From an uncultured Spirochaetales bacterium (GTDB lineage: Bacteria; Spirochaetota; Spirochaetia; Sphaerochaetales; Sphaerochaetaceae), in contig CASFLH010000046.1 in assembly GCA_949295505.1 (NCBI GenBank), forward strand, positions 1 through 44,363: 44,363 nucleotides of DNA. Direction: 5' to 3'. Below are positions 1 to 10,090 of the stretch, piece after piece. Every line of letters starts with the position of its first letter. Positions within the stretch are counted from its first letter, which is position 1. Both the position numbers and the translations under genes were made by a program. The notes under the pieces are model-generated. The model searched no databases. It was not told where the DNA came from and saw nothing but the letters and a program-made list of their open reading frames with translations.

Positions 1-359
1 ATTCTCTTCAGTTCTCTCCGTCGCTCGCTACGAACTCGGCTTCCTTTTCTTCTCTGCCTCGTAGTTCGTTTTGAATTGACAGAAGCCTACAAGCTTCTAT
101 TCTCTCTCTTTCCCTTCGCTCATGATCCAAAAAGCTCCCGGTCTTCCGGGTTGCCTGTCCAATCTAGCACCTCTCGCGCCCTCTGTCAAGCCTTCCCCGG
201 CCTCCCGGCCTTCTTTTCTGCGCCTTCTCAGGCACCGAGGCTGTATTCTGCACGTTTCCCCTATCCTTGTAAACCCCTTTCTGCGCTTTTTCCGCATCTT
301 TTTCTCTTCGCCCAGCGCATCTCCTTGCTCTCCTTTGACTTAATGTGTGAAAAATTTTT
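1..359. other. pyrimidine-rich stretch without a recognisable gene
   Basis: The plus strand is strongly C/T-rich. Short open frames exist on both strands, but they give low-complexity Arg/Lys/Glu- or Ser/Pro-rich peptides without a convincing ribosome binding site. I see no tRNA and no strong terminator. A weak inverted repeat (ACGAACT near 30, AGTTCGT near 63) is the only structure. It lies downstream of the minus-strand operon and may be its 3' untranslated end. Confidence 0.4.
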
Positions 360-2024
360 TCATGCATCACGATTCCACTTCGAAACGAGGAAATCAACAT
401 CACTTGCCAGCCTTATAATCGCATCATGAAGCTTCCTAGCCTTCTTCTCATTTGTCAGATCGATGCCGGCTGAGGCCCGCTCCATTCTGCTCACAATCCC
501 TTCAAGCTCATTCCTGCTCTTCTCAAGCGTTGCAAAGGAGGAGCGAAGGTCCTGTGCTGTCTTCGCCTTCAGTGCCGTATCATCCTGAAGTGGAATGGCA
601 TCTAAGAGAAGGTCAAAGCGCTCATACAGCTTCGGCGCATAGGCATGGAAGCCATATTCATTCTTGAGCTTTGATGCGAAATACTGGGATACATTATCCT
701 CGCCATGAACCACGAAGACAGCTTCCGGCTTGCGTTCATATGCTCCGATCCATTTTTCCAAACCCTTCTGATCCGCATGCCCCGATGTGCCTTCCAGAAC
801 CTCTATCCTTGCATTGACTGCAATCTGCTCACCGAAAAGCGTCACATGGTCAGTGCCATCAACAAGAGATCGGCCGAGCGTTCCTTCTGCCTGGTATCCC
901 ACAAAGAGAATGGTGGACTCGCTCCGCCAAAGGTTGTGCTTGAGATGGTGTCTGATTCTTCCCGCCTCGCACATGCCGGATGATGATATGATAACGGCGC
1001 TTTCCTTCCTGTCGTTCAGCGCCTTGGAATCCTCAACGTCAGTGATTGTCACAAGGGATGGGAACAGAATCGGATTGATTCCGCGCTTTATCATCTCACG
1101 GGCCTCATCATCAAAATAGTCATCTCTGAGACATGATGAGAATACATTGGTGGCCTTTACCGAAAGGGGGCTGTCGACAAACACAGGAATCTGGTAATCA
1201 AGGAGTTTCTTGTCCATGATTATCCTATACAGATAGAGAATCTCCTGCGTCCTCCCGACGGCAAATGACGGTATGACAAGATTGCCGCCTCGGCGGAAAG
1301 TGTCATCCGTGATGGCCGCAAGCTTCCTGGCCCTCTCAAGGAGCATCTCACTTTCATCCACATCAGGAACACCGTGCAGCCTGTCCCCGTATGTCGATTC
1401 CATAACAACGAAATCCGCCTGATGAAAATACTCCGGATCGCGGATCATCGGCTGATCGATATTCCCTATATCGCCGGAGAAGACAATCGTACGCTCTCCT
1501 CCCGGGACAGAAAGGTGGATCCGGGCAGAGGCTGAGCCCAGGAGATGCCCCGCATCGCAGAGCTCAAACCACATTGACGGGGAAAGCTCCACCTTCTCTC
1601 CGTACGCTACGGGACGGAAGAGCGCAAGAGCCGCTGCTACATCCTCAGCGTTATATAACGGCTCAACAGGCATCTCCCCGTGTCTCTTTCTCTTGCGGTT
1701 CTTCCATTCAGCCTCGCTTTCCTGGATATGTGCGGAATCCTCAAGCATGATCGAGCAGAGATCAGCCGTCGCTGCCGTGGAGAAAATCGGGCCCTGGTAT
1801 CCCATCTTTGCCAGGAGAGGAAGTCTTCCGGAATGATCTATATGCGCATGCGTGAGCAATACCGCATCCACCATCGTAGGGGAAAAAGGAAGATCCTCGC
1901 CCATCTTCTTCTCGTCGCTTCCCTGTGGAAGCCCGAGATCAACAAGAAGGGAAAACCCTTCATGCTCAAGAAGAAACGAGGATCCTGTGACAGTGCGCGC
2001 AGCACCGAAGAATGTAAGCTCCAT
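360..2024 (-). CDS. MBL-fold/beta-CASP RNA metallo-hydrolase-like protein
   Basis: Predicted zinc-dependent RNA-processing hydrolase (metallo-beta-lactamase plus beta-CASP domains) of the YsaB/CPSF-73-like family, 554 residues, cytoplasmic. The N-terminus has the usual FFGAARTVTGS opening, then the metal motif THAHIDH near residue 60, GHLLGSA, SGDIG and the C-terminal SGHAD and VHGE motifs. About 100 extra C-terminal residues are charged and probably helical. An ATG four codons upstream is open, but the GGAGG five bases before the ATG at 2024 favours this start and gives the family's normal N-terminus. It is the last gene of the minus-strand ATPase operon, about 50 bases after the EIIA-like gene. 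The exact substrate cannot be read from sequence. Confidence 0.85.
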   Translation of the reverse strand: MELTFFGAARTVTGSSFLLEHEGFSLLVDLGLPQGSDEKKMGEDLPFSPTMVDAVLLTHAHIDHSGRLPLLAKMGYQGPIFSTAATADLCSIMLEDSAHIQESEAEWKNRKRKRHGEMPVEPLYNAEDVAAALALFRPVAYGEKVELSPSMWFELCDAGHLLGSASARIHLSVPGGERTIVFSGDIGNIDQPMIRDPEYFHQADFVVMESTYGDRLHGVPDVDESEMLLERARKLAAITDDTFRRGGNLVIPSFAVGRTQEILYLYRIIMDKKLLDYQIPVFVDSPLSVKATNVFSSCLRDDYFDDEAREMIKRGINPILFPSLVTITDVEDSKALNDRKESAVIISSSGMCEAGRIRHHLKHNLWRSESTILFVGYQAEGTLGRSLVDGTDHVTLFGEQIAVNARIEVLEGTSGHADQKGLEKWIGAYERKPEAVFVVHGEDNVSQYFASKLKNEYGFHAYAPKLYERFDLLLDAIPLQDDTALKAKTAQDLRSSFATLEKSRNELEGIVSRMERASAGIDLTNEKKARKLHDAIIRLASDVDFLVSKWNRDA

Positions 2025-2076
2025 CTGTGCCTCCATCTGCTATTTTAGCATCCGAGAGGAAGATGAAGTGTGTTTT

Positions 2077-2523
2077 TCAGTCGAAGAAAAGCTGATAAAC
2101 GTCTTCTCTGGTCTTTGCGGAGGAAAGCATCCTCGTGAAAAGCGTGGAGGAGCAGATCTTCGCGATTGAAGAGAGAATCTGTATATGATCGGCGGGATTC
2201 TCCTCAGGAGCAAGAACGAGGAAGAAAATCGTACTTGGCTTCTCACCACCGAAATCTATCGGCAGCCTTGACACGCCAATCATCACAGCGGCCTTCTTCA
2301 GCCCTTTTATCTTCGCGTGCGGGATTGCTATGCCATTCTCCATCGCAGTCGAGCCAAGGCTCTCGCGATCCATGATGAGCGATACGATGGAATCCTCCTC
2401 CGCGGGAGACAGACCATTATGTGAGGCATACAGTGAGACAAGCTCCTCGATAGCCTCCCTGCTGTTTTTTGCCGTCATCGGCACCTTGATGAGATCTTTA
2501 TCAATTGCTTCGAGAAAAGCCAT
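2077..2523 (-). CDS. PTS EIIA (fructose/nitrogen-type) domain protein
   Basis: A single-domain phosphotransferase EIIA of the fructose/mannitol/PtsN type, 148 residues. The phospho-acceptor is His69 in the motif GIAIPHAKI, preceded by a typical helix (REAIEELVSLY). No EIIB or EIIC is nearby, so a regulatory role like that of PtsN is more likely than sugar transport; this is inference. The start at 2523 has GAGGAGG upstream. An 18-codon longer frame would run into the preceding gene and is not needed. Its ATG follows the stop of the universal stress gene by one base, so the two are probably translationally coupled. Confidence 0.85.
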   Translation of the reverse strand: MAFLEAIDKDLIKVPMTAKNSREAIEELVSLYASHNGLSPAEEDSIVSLIMDRESLGSTAMENGIAIPHAKIKGLKKAAVMIGVSRLPIDFGGEKPSTIFFLVLAPEENPADHIQILSSIAKICSSTLFTRMLSSAKTREDVYQLFFD

Positions 2524-2524
2524 G

Positions 2525-3016
2525 TCACACCTCCTCAAACTGCTGCCAGATACTCTCGTCTGTATCGCGGACAACAACGACCGGGCAAGGAGAAGTCCTG
2601 AGCATCCTGTCGTTCTCGCTCGTCAGCTCATCACGCCTTGAGCGTATCGCATTGACCGATCCGAGCACAAGCAGGTCAATACCATTGTTCTTGATATACG
2701 AGACAATCTCCTTATGCGGAGACCCTTCTATGGCTGCTGTCGTGATCGCGACATCCTTGGAAGCTGCAAGACGCTCGGCGTGCCTGATATGGCGTCCGGC
2801 ATCTTTTTTGAGATCATCAAGGAATTCTGTCTTTTCCTTATCCACGAAGATCCTTGAACGCACGAGATCGCTCAGAGCCTTCGTGTTCACGACATATACA
2901 GCATGAAGGCTTGCCTTGCTGGAAGCAGCAAGAAGGATGGCATACATCGCTGCAGTCATTGACCCCTCGCTTCCATCCAGATAGACGAGAATACTCTTGT
3001 ATGGAGCCTTGCTCAT
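2525..3016 (-). CDS. universal stress protein (UspA family)
   Basis: Rossmann-like UspA-family protein, 163 residues. It opens with YKSILVYLDGSEGS and has the C-terminal nucleotide-loop region LLVLGSVNAIRSRR followed by SPCPVVVVRDTD. In ATP-binding members the loop is G-2x-G-9x-G(S/T); here it is altered (GSVNAIRSRRDELTSENDR), so ATP binding is uncertain. The ATG overlaps the stop of the ATPase D gene (ATGA at 3013-3016), with AAGGAGGG upstream, so it is co-translated with the ATPase operon. The placement suggests a stress or energy-state regulator tied to the ATPase, which is inference. Confidence 0.88.
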   Translation of the reverse strand: MSKAPYKSILVYLDGSEGSMTAAMYAILLAASSKASLHAVYVVNTKALSDLVRSRIFVDKEKTEFLDDLKKDAGRHIRHAERLAASKDVAITTAAIEGSPHKEIVSYIKNNGIDLLVLGSVNAIRSRRDELTSENDRMLRTSPCPVVVVRDTDESIWQQFEEV

Positions 3017-3645
3017 CCTCTACTACCCTCCTTTTCCATTCTGTTCTTGACGGTCTTCATCTGAATCATACTCTCCCTCTCAGCCTCCTCAATGCGCCCT
3101 GTAAGATAGCGCACCGTAGCCTCCCTGTCAGGAATAACAAGCTTCTCCAGCGAATTGACCTTCCTTATCGTCTTCCTCACTTCCCTTGCCAGACGCATGA
3201 TGGAGACCTTGAGCTCAGACATCTGCCCCATCAGGGACAACGCCTCCCGGTAACGGCTGACAGCAACCTCTGCGAGCATACTCGTCCCCTCGGGAGAGAA
3301 GAACGGACCCGCGCCTGCGAATTCAGTCGTTACCTTCGGGAGCTCAACGCCCATGACCTTCCGCGATCCCAGGGAAATCGATGATGTGATATTCACAGCC
3401 CCCGCAAGGTTCGCAACCTTCAACCGTCCCATGTGCATGATGGCATCCTCGAGCGCGGAAGATGCCTCGCTGAGAGCCTTCTCCACCCTGTTCTGGTAGT
3501 CAACAGCCTGGTCAACAAGGGTCAGGAGCTCTGACACAAGAATCGATCTCTTCTGGTCAAGCAGATCATAACCGGTCCTTGAAAACGAGAGTTCATCCTT
3601 GATCCTCATCAGATTGCTTCTGGTAGGCGCTATGTTCGTGTTCAT
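3013..3645 (-). CDS. atpD: V/A-type ATPase subunit D (central stalk)
   Basis: Central rotor-shaft subunit D of the A/V-type ATPase, 210 residues. The start APTRSNLMRIKDEL and the following long coiled-coil helix are family hallmarks (residues about 1-75 and again 135-205). The middle segment holds GVELPKV, close to the conserved region that contacts the A3B3 head. The ATG at 3645 follows the subunit B stop by a few bases with AAGG upstream. An 11-codon longer frame exists but lacks the standard N-terminus. It lies after A and B as in archaeal and Thermus-type operons. Confidence 0.93.
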   Translation of the reverse strand: MNTNIAPTRSNLMRIKDELSFSRTGYDLLDQKRSILVSELLTLVDQAVDYQNRVEKALSEASSALEDAIMHMGRLKVANLAGAVNITSSISLGSRKVMGVELPKVTTEFAGAGPFFSPEGTSMLAEVAVSRYREALSLMGQMSELKVSIMRLAREVRKTIRKVNSLEKLVIPDREATVRYLTGRIEEAERESMIQMKTVKNRMEKEGSRG

Positions 3646-3649
3646 CGCA

Positions 3650-5068
3650 TCAGCCCTTATAATGCTCCTCGATCTCATCGTCAGTCAGGCGCTGCAGCTC
3701 CTCTGCGGGGAGGATGGAGAGTGCCTGCCATCCGAGGTCGAGAGTCTCCTCTATCGATCGGTCCTCATCAAAGCGCTGTCCAACGAACTTCTTCTCGAAG
3801 AAATCGCCGAACTCCATATACTTGTGATCAAGCTCTGTCAGCTCCTCCTCGCCAATGACGGAGGCAAGGTTCCTGACCTCCTGCACATGGGAGTATGAAG
3901 CGAACAGCTGGTTCGAAAGATGCGGATGATCTGCACGCGTCATTCCGTCCCCGATACCATCCTTCATCAGACGTGAAAGGGACGAAAGACAGTTGATAGG
4001 TGGATAGATACCGCGCCCATGCATATCGCGATCGAAGACGATCTGACCTTCCGTGATATATCCGGTGAGGTCAGGGATCGGATGACTTATATCATCATTC
4101 GGCATCGTCAGGATCGGCAGCTGCGTGATGGAGCCGCTCTTCCCCTGGATTTTCCCGGAGCGCTCATAAATCTCCGCGAGATTCGAATAGAGATATCCCG
4201 GATAACCCTTCCTTGACGGAATCTCTCCGCGCTGTGTGGAAATCTCCCTCAGCGATTCGCAGTAGTTCGTCATATCCGTCATGATGACAAGCACCTGCTT
4301 ACCCTTGTCAAACGCAAGGTGCTCAGCAAGCGTGAGCGCTGTACGCGGCGTGATCGTCCTCTCCAGTGATGGATCATCTGCAAGGGAGAGGAACATGGCA
4401 ACGTTATCCAGAACGCCCGTCTCCTCGAAAGAGTCAATGAAGTATTTAGCGACATCGTATTTGACACCCATGGCGGCAAAGACAATGGCGAAATCACTCT
4501 TGCCGCCACGGACCTTTGCCTGGCGAACAATCTGAGCCGCAAGCTGGTTATGCTCCATGCCGTTGCCGGAGAAGATCGGCAGCTTCTGGCCCTGGATGAG
4601 CGTCATCATGCCGTCAATCACCGAAATGCCTGTCTGGATGAAGTCGCGCGGATACTCGCGCGCTGTAGGATTCATCGGAACACCATTGACATCTCTCTCA
4701 TCTTCAGATGCCGGCACCGCAGCGCCATCCCGGCTCTTGCCAAGCCCGTTCATGACGCGTCCCAGCATCTTCTCCGACACGCCAAGCGTCAGAGGCTCAC
4801 CGAGAAAATGCATCTTCGTGTCTGGCAGGTTGAGGCCGTCGGTTCCTTCGAAGCACTGCACACAGACAGCGTCATCGGATGTATCGAGGACCTGACCGGA
4901 ACGGACGCTTCCATCCGGTGCGATGATCTCAACAAGCTCATTGTATCCTACCGGATGGGTATGCCTCATATATACAAGCGGCCCGTCGATGCGGGATGCG
5001 CCTGAATACTCCCTTCCGGAAAGAAGGGATCTATCGGTTTCCTTCAGAAGGGTTTCACTGTTCATCAT
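3650..5068 (-). CDS. atpB: V/A-type ATPase subunit B (regulatory head subunit)
   Basis: Non-catalytic nucleotide-binding subunit B of the A3B3 head, 472 residues. The P-loop is replaced by [14 protein letters not shown], as normal for B. Conserved blocks include [35 protein letters not shown] and [18 protein letters not shown]. The gene overlaps the end of subunit A by 14 bases, indicating translational coupling. Two ATG codons are adjacent at the start (5068 and 5065), and either could be used. About 40 C-terminal residues after [18 protein letters not shown] are typical for the family. Confidence 0.96.
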   Translation of the reverse strand: MMNSETLLKETDRSLLSGREYSGASRIDGPLVYMRHTHPVGYNELVEIIAPDGSVRSGQVLDTSDDAVCVQCFEGTDGLNLPDTKMHFLGEPLTLGVSEKMLGRVMNGLGKSRDGAAVPASEDERDVNGVPMNPTAREYPRDFIQTGISVIDGMMTLIQGQKLPIFSGNGMEHNQLAAQIVRQAKVRGGKSDFAIVFAAMGVKYDVAKYFIDSFEETGVLDNVAMFLSLADDPSLERTITPRTALTLAEHLAFDKGKQVLVIMTDMTNYCESLREISTQRGEIPSRKGYPGYLYSNLAEIYERSGKIQGKSGSITQLPILTMPNDDISHPIPDLTGYITEGQIVFDRDMHGRGIYPPINCLSSLSRLMKDGIGDGMTRADHPHLSNQLFASYSHVQEVRNLASVIGEEELTELDHKYMEFGDFFEKKFVGQRFDEDRSIEETLDLGWQALSILPAEELQRLTDDEIEEHYKG

Positions 5069-6839
5069 ATATGCTCCCGAGCTGCATCATCGAGCGCTCG
5101 AGCTTAAGCTCAAGCTTGTCGATATCATCAGTATGATCATTGGAGACGCTGAAACGCATCTTCGTAATATCCTGCACGACCTGCAGGCGGCGGATCTTCA
5201 CAAGCGGAACGCCCTTCTGGATAGCCTCCGATCCAAGCTCATAGTAGCGAAGTATTATCGCCAGCATCTTCGTCTGCTTGTCTATCGAGCAGTAGCGATC
5301 GATTTCATCAAACGCATTCTGCTGGAGGAAAGCGGTCTTGAAGAGCGCGCATACCTCGAGAATGAAGTTCTGCGAGTCCGGAAGAGCATCGGGACCGACA
5401 AGCTTGACAATCTGCTGCAGTCTCACTTCCTTCTGAAGGAGCTCCATGATCTTCTGCCTGTTCTCATACCACTTGCCCTGGCTCTGGCTATCCCACCAGC
5501 CCCGCACCTCATCCGTGTACTCTGAGTAGCTGTCAAGCCATGAGATCGCAGGATAATGCCTGGCTGATGCAAGAGAACGGTCCAGTCCCCAGAACGCGCG
5601 CACGAAGCGCTTCGTATGGGAAGTGACAGGCTCCGAGAAATCTCCGCCAGGAGGCGATACGGCACCGATTACGGAGACTGATCCCTCGCTGCCGCCAAGC
5701 GTCTTCATATGGCCAGCCCTCTCATAGAACTGAGCGATGCGCGTAGGAAGATATGCGGGGAAGCCTTCCTCTGCCGGCATCTCCTCCATTCTGCCGGAAA
5801 GCTCCCTCAGAGCCTCTGCCCAGCGCGATGTGGAATCAGCCATGATAGCGACATTGTAACCCATGTCGCGGTAATACTCCGCCATGGTGATTCCCGTATA
5901 AATGGAAGCCTCACGTGCAGATACAGGCATGTTGGATGTATTGGCGATGAGAATCGTGCGCTGCATGAGGGAAAGTCCTGTACGTGGATCCGTAAGATGA
6001 GGGAATTCACGGAGAACATCCGTCATCTCATTGCCTCGCTCCCCGCAGCCGATATACACGATGATATCAGCATCGCACCACTGAGCTATAGAGTGCTGTG
6101 TCATCGTCTTGCCTGTTCCGAATCCGCCGGGGATTGCGACAGTACCGCCTTTTGAAAGCGGGAAAAGCGTATCGATGACACGAAGTCCCGTGACCAGCGG
6201 CACGCGGAGATCTGCGTGATCGGCAATGGGGCGAGGAACCCTGATCGGCCAGTACTGCAGCATGGAGACAGATGTTGTCACACCCTTATCCGAAGAGACA
6301 AGCGCAATCTGATCAGAGACCTTATAGTCCCCTTCCGATACAATGCTGACAACGGTAAGGTCACCCTCAACCGTTGGCGGAATCATGACGCGGTGCTCCA
6401 CTCTCTCGGTTTCCTGCACCGTGCCGATTACTGAGCCTTTATGGATATGATCGCCCACGCTTACAGAAGGCACGAAGTGCCAGAGCTTATCATGATCGAC
6501 CGCTGAAGCGGCGATGCCCTTGCCGATAAAATCACCGGAGAGCTTCCTCAGTTCCTCAAGCGGACGCTGGATTCCATCATAAATGTTCCCGATCAGACCT
6601 GGAGCCAGCTCTGCAGAGAGGCTCATACCGGATCCATATATGTTATCCCCCGGCTTTATTCCGGTGGCATCCTCATATACCTGGATTGTTGCCTCGCCTT
6701 CCCGGAGTTTCACGATTTCCCCGACAATGCCGAGATCGCTGACATGGACCAGCTCCATCATCTGCGCATCCGTGATGCCGGATGCCGTGAGAACAGGCCC
6801 ATTGACACGCTTAACCTTACCTACTATTCTGCCTTGCAT
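5055..6839 (-). CDS. atpA: V/A-type ATPase catalytic subunit A
   Basis: Catalytic subunit A, 594 residues, the usual size. The Walker A motif GGFGTGKT sits near residue 237, followed by [16 protein letters not shown]. The Walker B region [19 protein letters not shown] and the A-specific non-homologous insert (about residues 115-190) are present. This subunit hydrolyses or makes ATP and drives rotation of D/F against the I/K membrane part. It overlaps subunit E upstream (start inside the E gene's end) and B downstream. All catalytic residues visible to me are intact. Confidence 0.97.
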   Translation of the reverse strand: MQGRIVGKVKRVNGPVLTASGITDAQMMELVHVSDLGIVGEIVKLREGEATIQVYEDATGIKPGDNIYGSGMSLSAELAPGLIGNIYDGIQRPLEELRKLSGDFIGKGIAASAVDHDKLWHFVPSVSVGDHIHKGSVIGTVQETERVEHRVMIPPTVEGDLTVVSIVSEGDYKVSDQIALVSSDKGVTTSVSMLQYWPIRVPRPIADHADLRVPLVTGLRVIDTLFPLSKGGTVAIPGGFGTGKTMTQHSIAQWCDADIIVYIGCGERGNEMTDVLREFPHLTDPRTGLSLMQRTILIANTSNMPVSAREASIYTGITMAEYYRDMGYNVAIMADSTSRWAEALRELSGRMEEMPAEEGFPAYLPTRIAQFYERAGHMKTLGGSEGSVSVIGAVSPPGGDFSEPVTSHTKRFVRAFWGLDRSLASARHYPAISWLDSYSEYTDEVRGWWDSQSQGKWYENRQKIMELLQKEVRLQQIVKLVGPDALPDSQNFILEVCALFKTAFLQQNAFDEIDRYCSIDKQTKMLAIILRYYELGSEAIQKGVPLVKIRRLQVVQDITKMRFSVSNDHTDDIDKLELKLERSMMQLGSIYDEQ

Positions 6840-7443
6840 TTTCTTCCTGAACTATCTTCCTGATGTCCCTTGAGTATCGTCTCATGCGGACATCAAGCTG
6901 GTTGTTGTAAGAGACTTTGCCATCCATACTGGAGAGCACTACCCCAGCGCCTGAAAGACGCTCCGTATCGAGCGTAAGCGATACAGATGCCCCGGTCTCC
7001 TTCCTGACAAGCTGTTCTGCCTCACGGAGCATGTCGACGGTGACAGGTGTCTTTTCCGAGAAAGAGACACGTGCCTCCTTCCTGTCAAGACCGATTGCGG
7101 CTTCTGCGATCCATGAGACAAGAACCGATGAGAAGGACGGTGACGCAATCTTCTCCTGAAGACGCTTGTCGACCTCTTCCATCACATCCTTGTAGACAGT
7201 ATCCAGGCCCTTGAGCTCTGAAAGCCTGTCTATGCCCCGCCTCGCGCTCTCTTCCCTCGCCTGGATCTGCTCCAGACGCACAGAGTAGCTGCGCTTTTCC
7301 ATCTCCGCTTCACGGACAGCTTTCTCCCGTGCCTCGGCGATGATGGCTTCCGCCTCTTTCTCAGAGGCAGCGATTGTCTCCTTCGCCCTTTCTTCCGCTT
7401 CCGAGAGTATACCCTGGATCAGCGGATTGTCATCTGCCATCAT
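6817..7443 (-). CDS. atpE: V/A-type ATPase subunit E (peripheral stalk)
   Basis: Peripheral-stalk subunit E, 208 residues. The N-terminal 75 residues are a charged coiled coil (AEERAKETIAASEKEAEAII), and the C-terminal domain contains the family segment ETGASVSLTLD followed by SGAGVVLSSMDGKVSYNNQLD. It pairs with the small G/H coiled-coil subunit encoded at the operon start. It overlaps F upstream by four bases and A downstream by 23 bases. Adjacent ATG codons at the start leave one residue of uncertainty. Confidence 0.9.
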   Translation of the reverse strand: MMADDNPLIQGILSEAEERAKETIAASEKEAEAIIAEAREKAVREAEMEKRSYSVRLEQIQAREESARRGIDRLSELKGLDTVYKDVMEEVDKRLQEKIASPSFSSVLVSWIAEAAIGLDRKEARVSFSEKTPVTVDMLREAEQLVRKETGASVSLTLDTERLSGAGVVLSSMDGKVSYNNQLDVRMRRYSRDIRKIVQEENARQNSR

Positions 7444-7739
7444 ATCGAAACTCCTATCGCTTCGTTAACGAGTTCCCTGAGATCAGTCCCGCCTTTGCTA
7501 CTGCGGGACGGAATCTCAACCACGAGAGGAAAACTCATCGTAAAAAGATACCTATCGACAGTCTCCCGGATAGCGGAGGCACATTCATCCGTAATGATGA
7601 TGACACCATGTTCCTTGTCCTCTGTCGCTTTGCTCCAGGCCGCCTTCACATCTTCTTCCGATGAGCAGGCAATCCCGGAAACACCGACGAGGGAGAAGCC
7701 AAGAACGGTATCCTCGTCCCCGATAACGAAGTATTCCAT
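7440..7739 (-). CDS. atpF: V/A-type ATPase subunit F
   Basis: Small CheY-like central-stalk subunit F, 99 residues. It starts EYFVIGDEDTVLGFSLVGV and contains the conserved HGVIIITDECA strand and the proline-containing FPLVVEIPSR segment. It sits on subunit D in the rotor and modulates coupling in related enzymes. It lies between K and E with one base from the K stop and a four-base overlap with E. This small subunit is absent from the reduced seven-gene operons of Treponema and Borrelia as I recall them, so its presence marks a fuller enzyme. Confidence 0.93.
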   Translation of the reverse strand: MEYFVIGDEDTVLGFSLVGVSGIACSSEEDVKAAWSKATEDKEHGVIIITDECASAIRETVDRYLFTMSFPLVVEIPSRSSKGGTDLRELVNEAIGVSI

Positions 7740-7740
7740 C

Positions 7741-8085
7741 TCAGATCTTTCCCAGGATCATCAGAGCCGTGATGAAGCCGAAGACAACGAGACCTTCTGC
7801 GAGAGCGATGAAGATAAGCGCGTTTGTGGCGATTTCCGGCTTTTCGGAGATAGCGCCCATAGCTGCAGATCCAACGTGGGAAATAGCCATTCCTGCACCG
7901 AGAGCACCGAAACCGAATGCAAGAGCAGCTGCGATGCAGACCCAGGCAAGATTGTAGTCAACAGCCTCCACGTCTTCTGCAGCGGCTGCGAGAGACGGTG
8001 TGAAGACAAATGCTGTAGCGACAAGCACTGCCACTGTGAGAACAAACGAAAGGTGAACCTTTCTCCTGAATGCGTATGCGGTCAT
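7741..8085 (-). CDS. atpK: V/A-type ATPase subunit K (membrane ring)
   Basis: Proteolipid ring subunit, 114 residues. An N-terminal signal-like hydrophobic segment (about residues 12-36, ending SLAAAAEDVEA) precedes one two-helix hairpin: LAWVCIAAALAFGFGALGAG and ALIFIALAEGLVVFGF. The ion-binding glutamate is in LAEGLVVFG. I see no Gln/Thr in the first helix at the place that marks sodium-binding rings, so proton coupling is a weak inference. The start at 8085 has GGAGGG upstream; a longer frame runs into subunit I and is rejected. The short, single-hairpin form resembles other bacterial and spirochaetal K subunits. Confidence 0.92.
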   Translation of the reverse strand: MTAYAFRRKVHLSFVLTVAVLVATAFVFTPSLAAAAEDVEAVDYNLAWVCIAAALAFGFGALGAGMAISHVGSAAMGAISEKPEIATNALIFIALAEGLVVFGFITALMILGKI

Positions 8086-8107
8086 ATCATGACCCTCCCT
8101 TAAATTC

Positions 8108-10090
8108 TCAGTCAGCCGAGGCTCTGCTTCTGAGTCCGACTGGCTCAAAAGCCATACCATGGCCGGTAAAATACTTAGTAAAGAACTCGTAATAGTTGAG
8201 ACGCAGCGACTGGATTCCCGCCGAGAGTCCCTCCAATACGATGACAAGCGCGTTTCCGAGGAGCATTATGAGTATCTGGGCAATGATGTTGCCGGGCATC
8301 TCGGCCATCTGATAGAAAGCCGACATAAGCGAAGCGTGCGCGATACCCAGACCAGCGACTCTCATGAATGAGAGCGTGTTCGAAAGCAGCCCGGAGAAGA
8401 TCTCAAGCACTTCCACAAGGAAATCCATTACGGTGTCGATGACAACGCGGCCAATGCTCTCCTTCTCGCCCTTCCTGGCCTTGAGGACTGCGCCAAGCGG
8501 CCCTTTGATCACAATCAGAGCCAGACATGACACAAGGACAGGCGCGAAGAATGGAGCTGACGGGAACGTGCTGTAGCCTGAAGCGACAAAGCCCCATGCG
8601 AACCAGATTCCCAGTGCGTACATGACACCGCCAACAATGCCGTTCTTGTCAAAAACAAGCTCAAAGAAGCGTTTCTTCCTGAAAAGGTTTATCCAGTTGA
8701 GTATCAGGCCAAGATAAATCACGACAATGCCGAATTTGATCGTTATGCCGAGAATGTCGTAGATATCCTGGATAAGACCATCTACAGGCTCTCCCTCCAC
8801 TACGGCATCAAACGGGAACCAGAGCGGAGGCAGCAGCTCGAAACCGAAGCAGGAGCCGAAGAGAAGTCCTCCGATCATCGAGGCCGGTCCAAGGAAGATG
8901 AGAAGCGAGCACAGATACCTTGAGATAAGCCCATCCTTCTTCGAAGGGTTCTTCTTATAGATCCAGCTGCCGATAAGACCTGCAAGAAGCAGGATGAATC
9001 CCTGCCCGAGATCCGCGAACATCAGCGCGAACATGCACAGGTATGCGACAGCCGTGAATGGTGTCGGGTTGATCGAGCCATACTCAGGGATGCTGTAATT
9101 GTTCACCATGCGCTCGAAAGGCTTCAGGATCTTAGGGCTTGTCATCTCCACAGGGACTTCCTCGCGCGGAACCTCGTCCGCATCCGTCCATTCGATGATG
9201 CAGCGTCCTGATGTCACACGGGAAAGAAGCGCAGAGATATCATCGGAGTACTCTGCGGGAACCCAACCGGAGAAAAGCGTCGTGTTGCGCGTATAGGAGA
9301 AATATGACTCAACATGCTCACAGAGCTCATGCACACGCACATTCGTCCATATGGCAATGAGATCTGAAGAGACCTTCCTGATTCTCTCCTTTGCTTCCTC
9401 AGAAAGCTTCTGCAGCTCGAGACGGAATGCCTCGGTCCTGGCCTTTGCTTCCCCGATTGCCTCGCTCATCGCGCTCTTCTGCGCCTCGCTGTCAGTGGAT
9501 TCCGTCCAGCCGAACTTGTCCATGACGTCCGTAACGCGCGCTGAATCGCGGCGCAGCGTGAGGGATATGAAAGGCTTGGAGGCGAAAAGGAAGACGCCCC
9601 CGATCTGATCCAGACGCTGAAGAAGATCATCGGATGAACCATGAGTCGTGACACCGACGCGGAGGTCGAGGTAATCATCCTTCTTCTCCGCACTGTAGCG
9701 GATAATCTCCTCAAGGGCGTTTATATCCTGGTTTATGACCTTCTGACGATCCCTTACTGTCTGAAGCGACAGAGAGAGCCTGTCGAGAGTCCTTCTGTAT
9801 GTCTCCATATCAAGTGGCGGCAAGCTTTCAAGCAGCCCGCTCTCAAGTTCCGGGATCTGTACCCCGCCTTCTTTCAGCAGCGTCTCCACTCTGATACGCA
9901 TATCCGTGAGGACCGCCTTGGAAACAGATGACGAGTGCTCTGAAAGCTTTGCCATCTTCTCTGCGGGGAGGGATCCTATATGAACGAACTCCATTACCCC
10001 CTTTTCCAGCAGAGCCTTAACGACGCTGTCCTTGTCACTCTCCATGACGACAGCCGTCAGCATCCTCATCTTATGAGTGAACATGCTCAT
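8108..10090 (-). CDS. atpI: V/A-type ATPase subunit I (membrane stator)
   Basis: Stator subunit I (a-subunit homologue), 660 residues. Residues 1-320 are a soluble, coiled-coil-rich arm. The rest holds seven to eight transmembrane helices, beginning near PTPFTAVAYLCMFALMFADLGQG. The conserved proton-path arginine is in the segment GIQSLRLNYYEFFTKYF close to the C-terminus. The gene starts in a four-base ATGA overlap with subunit C. It forms the half-channels with ring subunit K. Confidence 0.95.
   Translation of the reverse strand: MSMFTHKMRMLTAVVMESDKDSVVKALLEKGVMEFVHIGSLPAEKMAKLSEHSSSVSKAVLTDMRIRVETLLKEGGVQIPELESGLLESLPPLDMETYRRTLDRLSLSLQTVRDRQKVINQDINALEEIIRYSAEKKDDYLDLRVGVTTHGSSDDLLQRLDQIGGVFLFASKPFISLTLRRDSARVTDVMDKFGWTESTDSEAQKSAMSEAIGEAKARTEAFRLELQKLSEEAKERIRKVSSDLIAIWTNVRVHELCEHVESYFSYTRNTTLFSGWVPAEYSDDISALLSRVTSGRCIIEWTDADEVPREEVPVEMTSPKILKPFERMVNNYSIPEYGSINPTPFTAVAYLCMFALMFADLGQGFILLLAGLIGSWIYKKNPSKKDGLISRYLCSLLIFLGPASMIGGLLFGSCFGFELLPPLWFPFDAVVEGEPVDGLIQDIYDILGITIKFGIVVIYLGLILNWINLFRKKRFFELVFDKNGIVGGVMYALGIWFAWGFVASGYSTFPSAPFFAPVLVSCLALIVIKGPLGAVLKARKGEKESIGRVVIDTVMDFLVEVLEIFSGLLSNTLSFMRVAGLGIAHASLMSAFYQMAEMPGNIIAQILIMLLGNALVIVLEGLSAGIQSLRLNYYEFFTKYFTGHGMAFEPVGLRSRASAD

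Noticed and set aside
97-403. Short minus- and plus-strand frames in the first 400 bases
   Set aside because: Low-complexity, charged or proline/serine-rich translations, no ribosome binding sites and overlap in several frames; typical of biased intergenic sequence.
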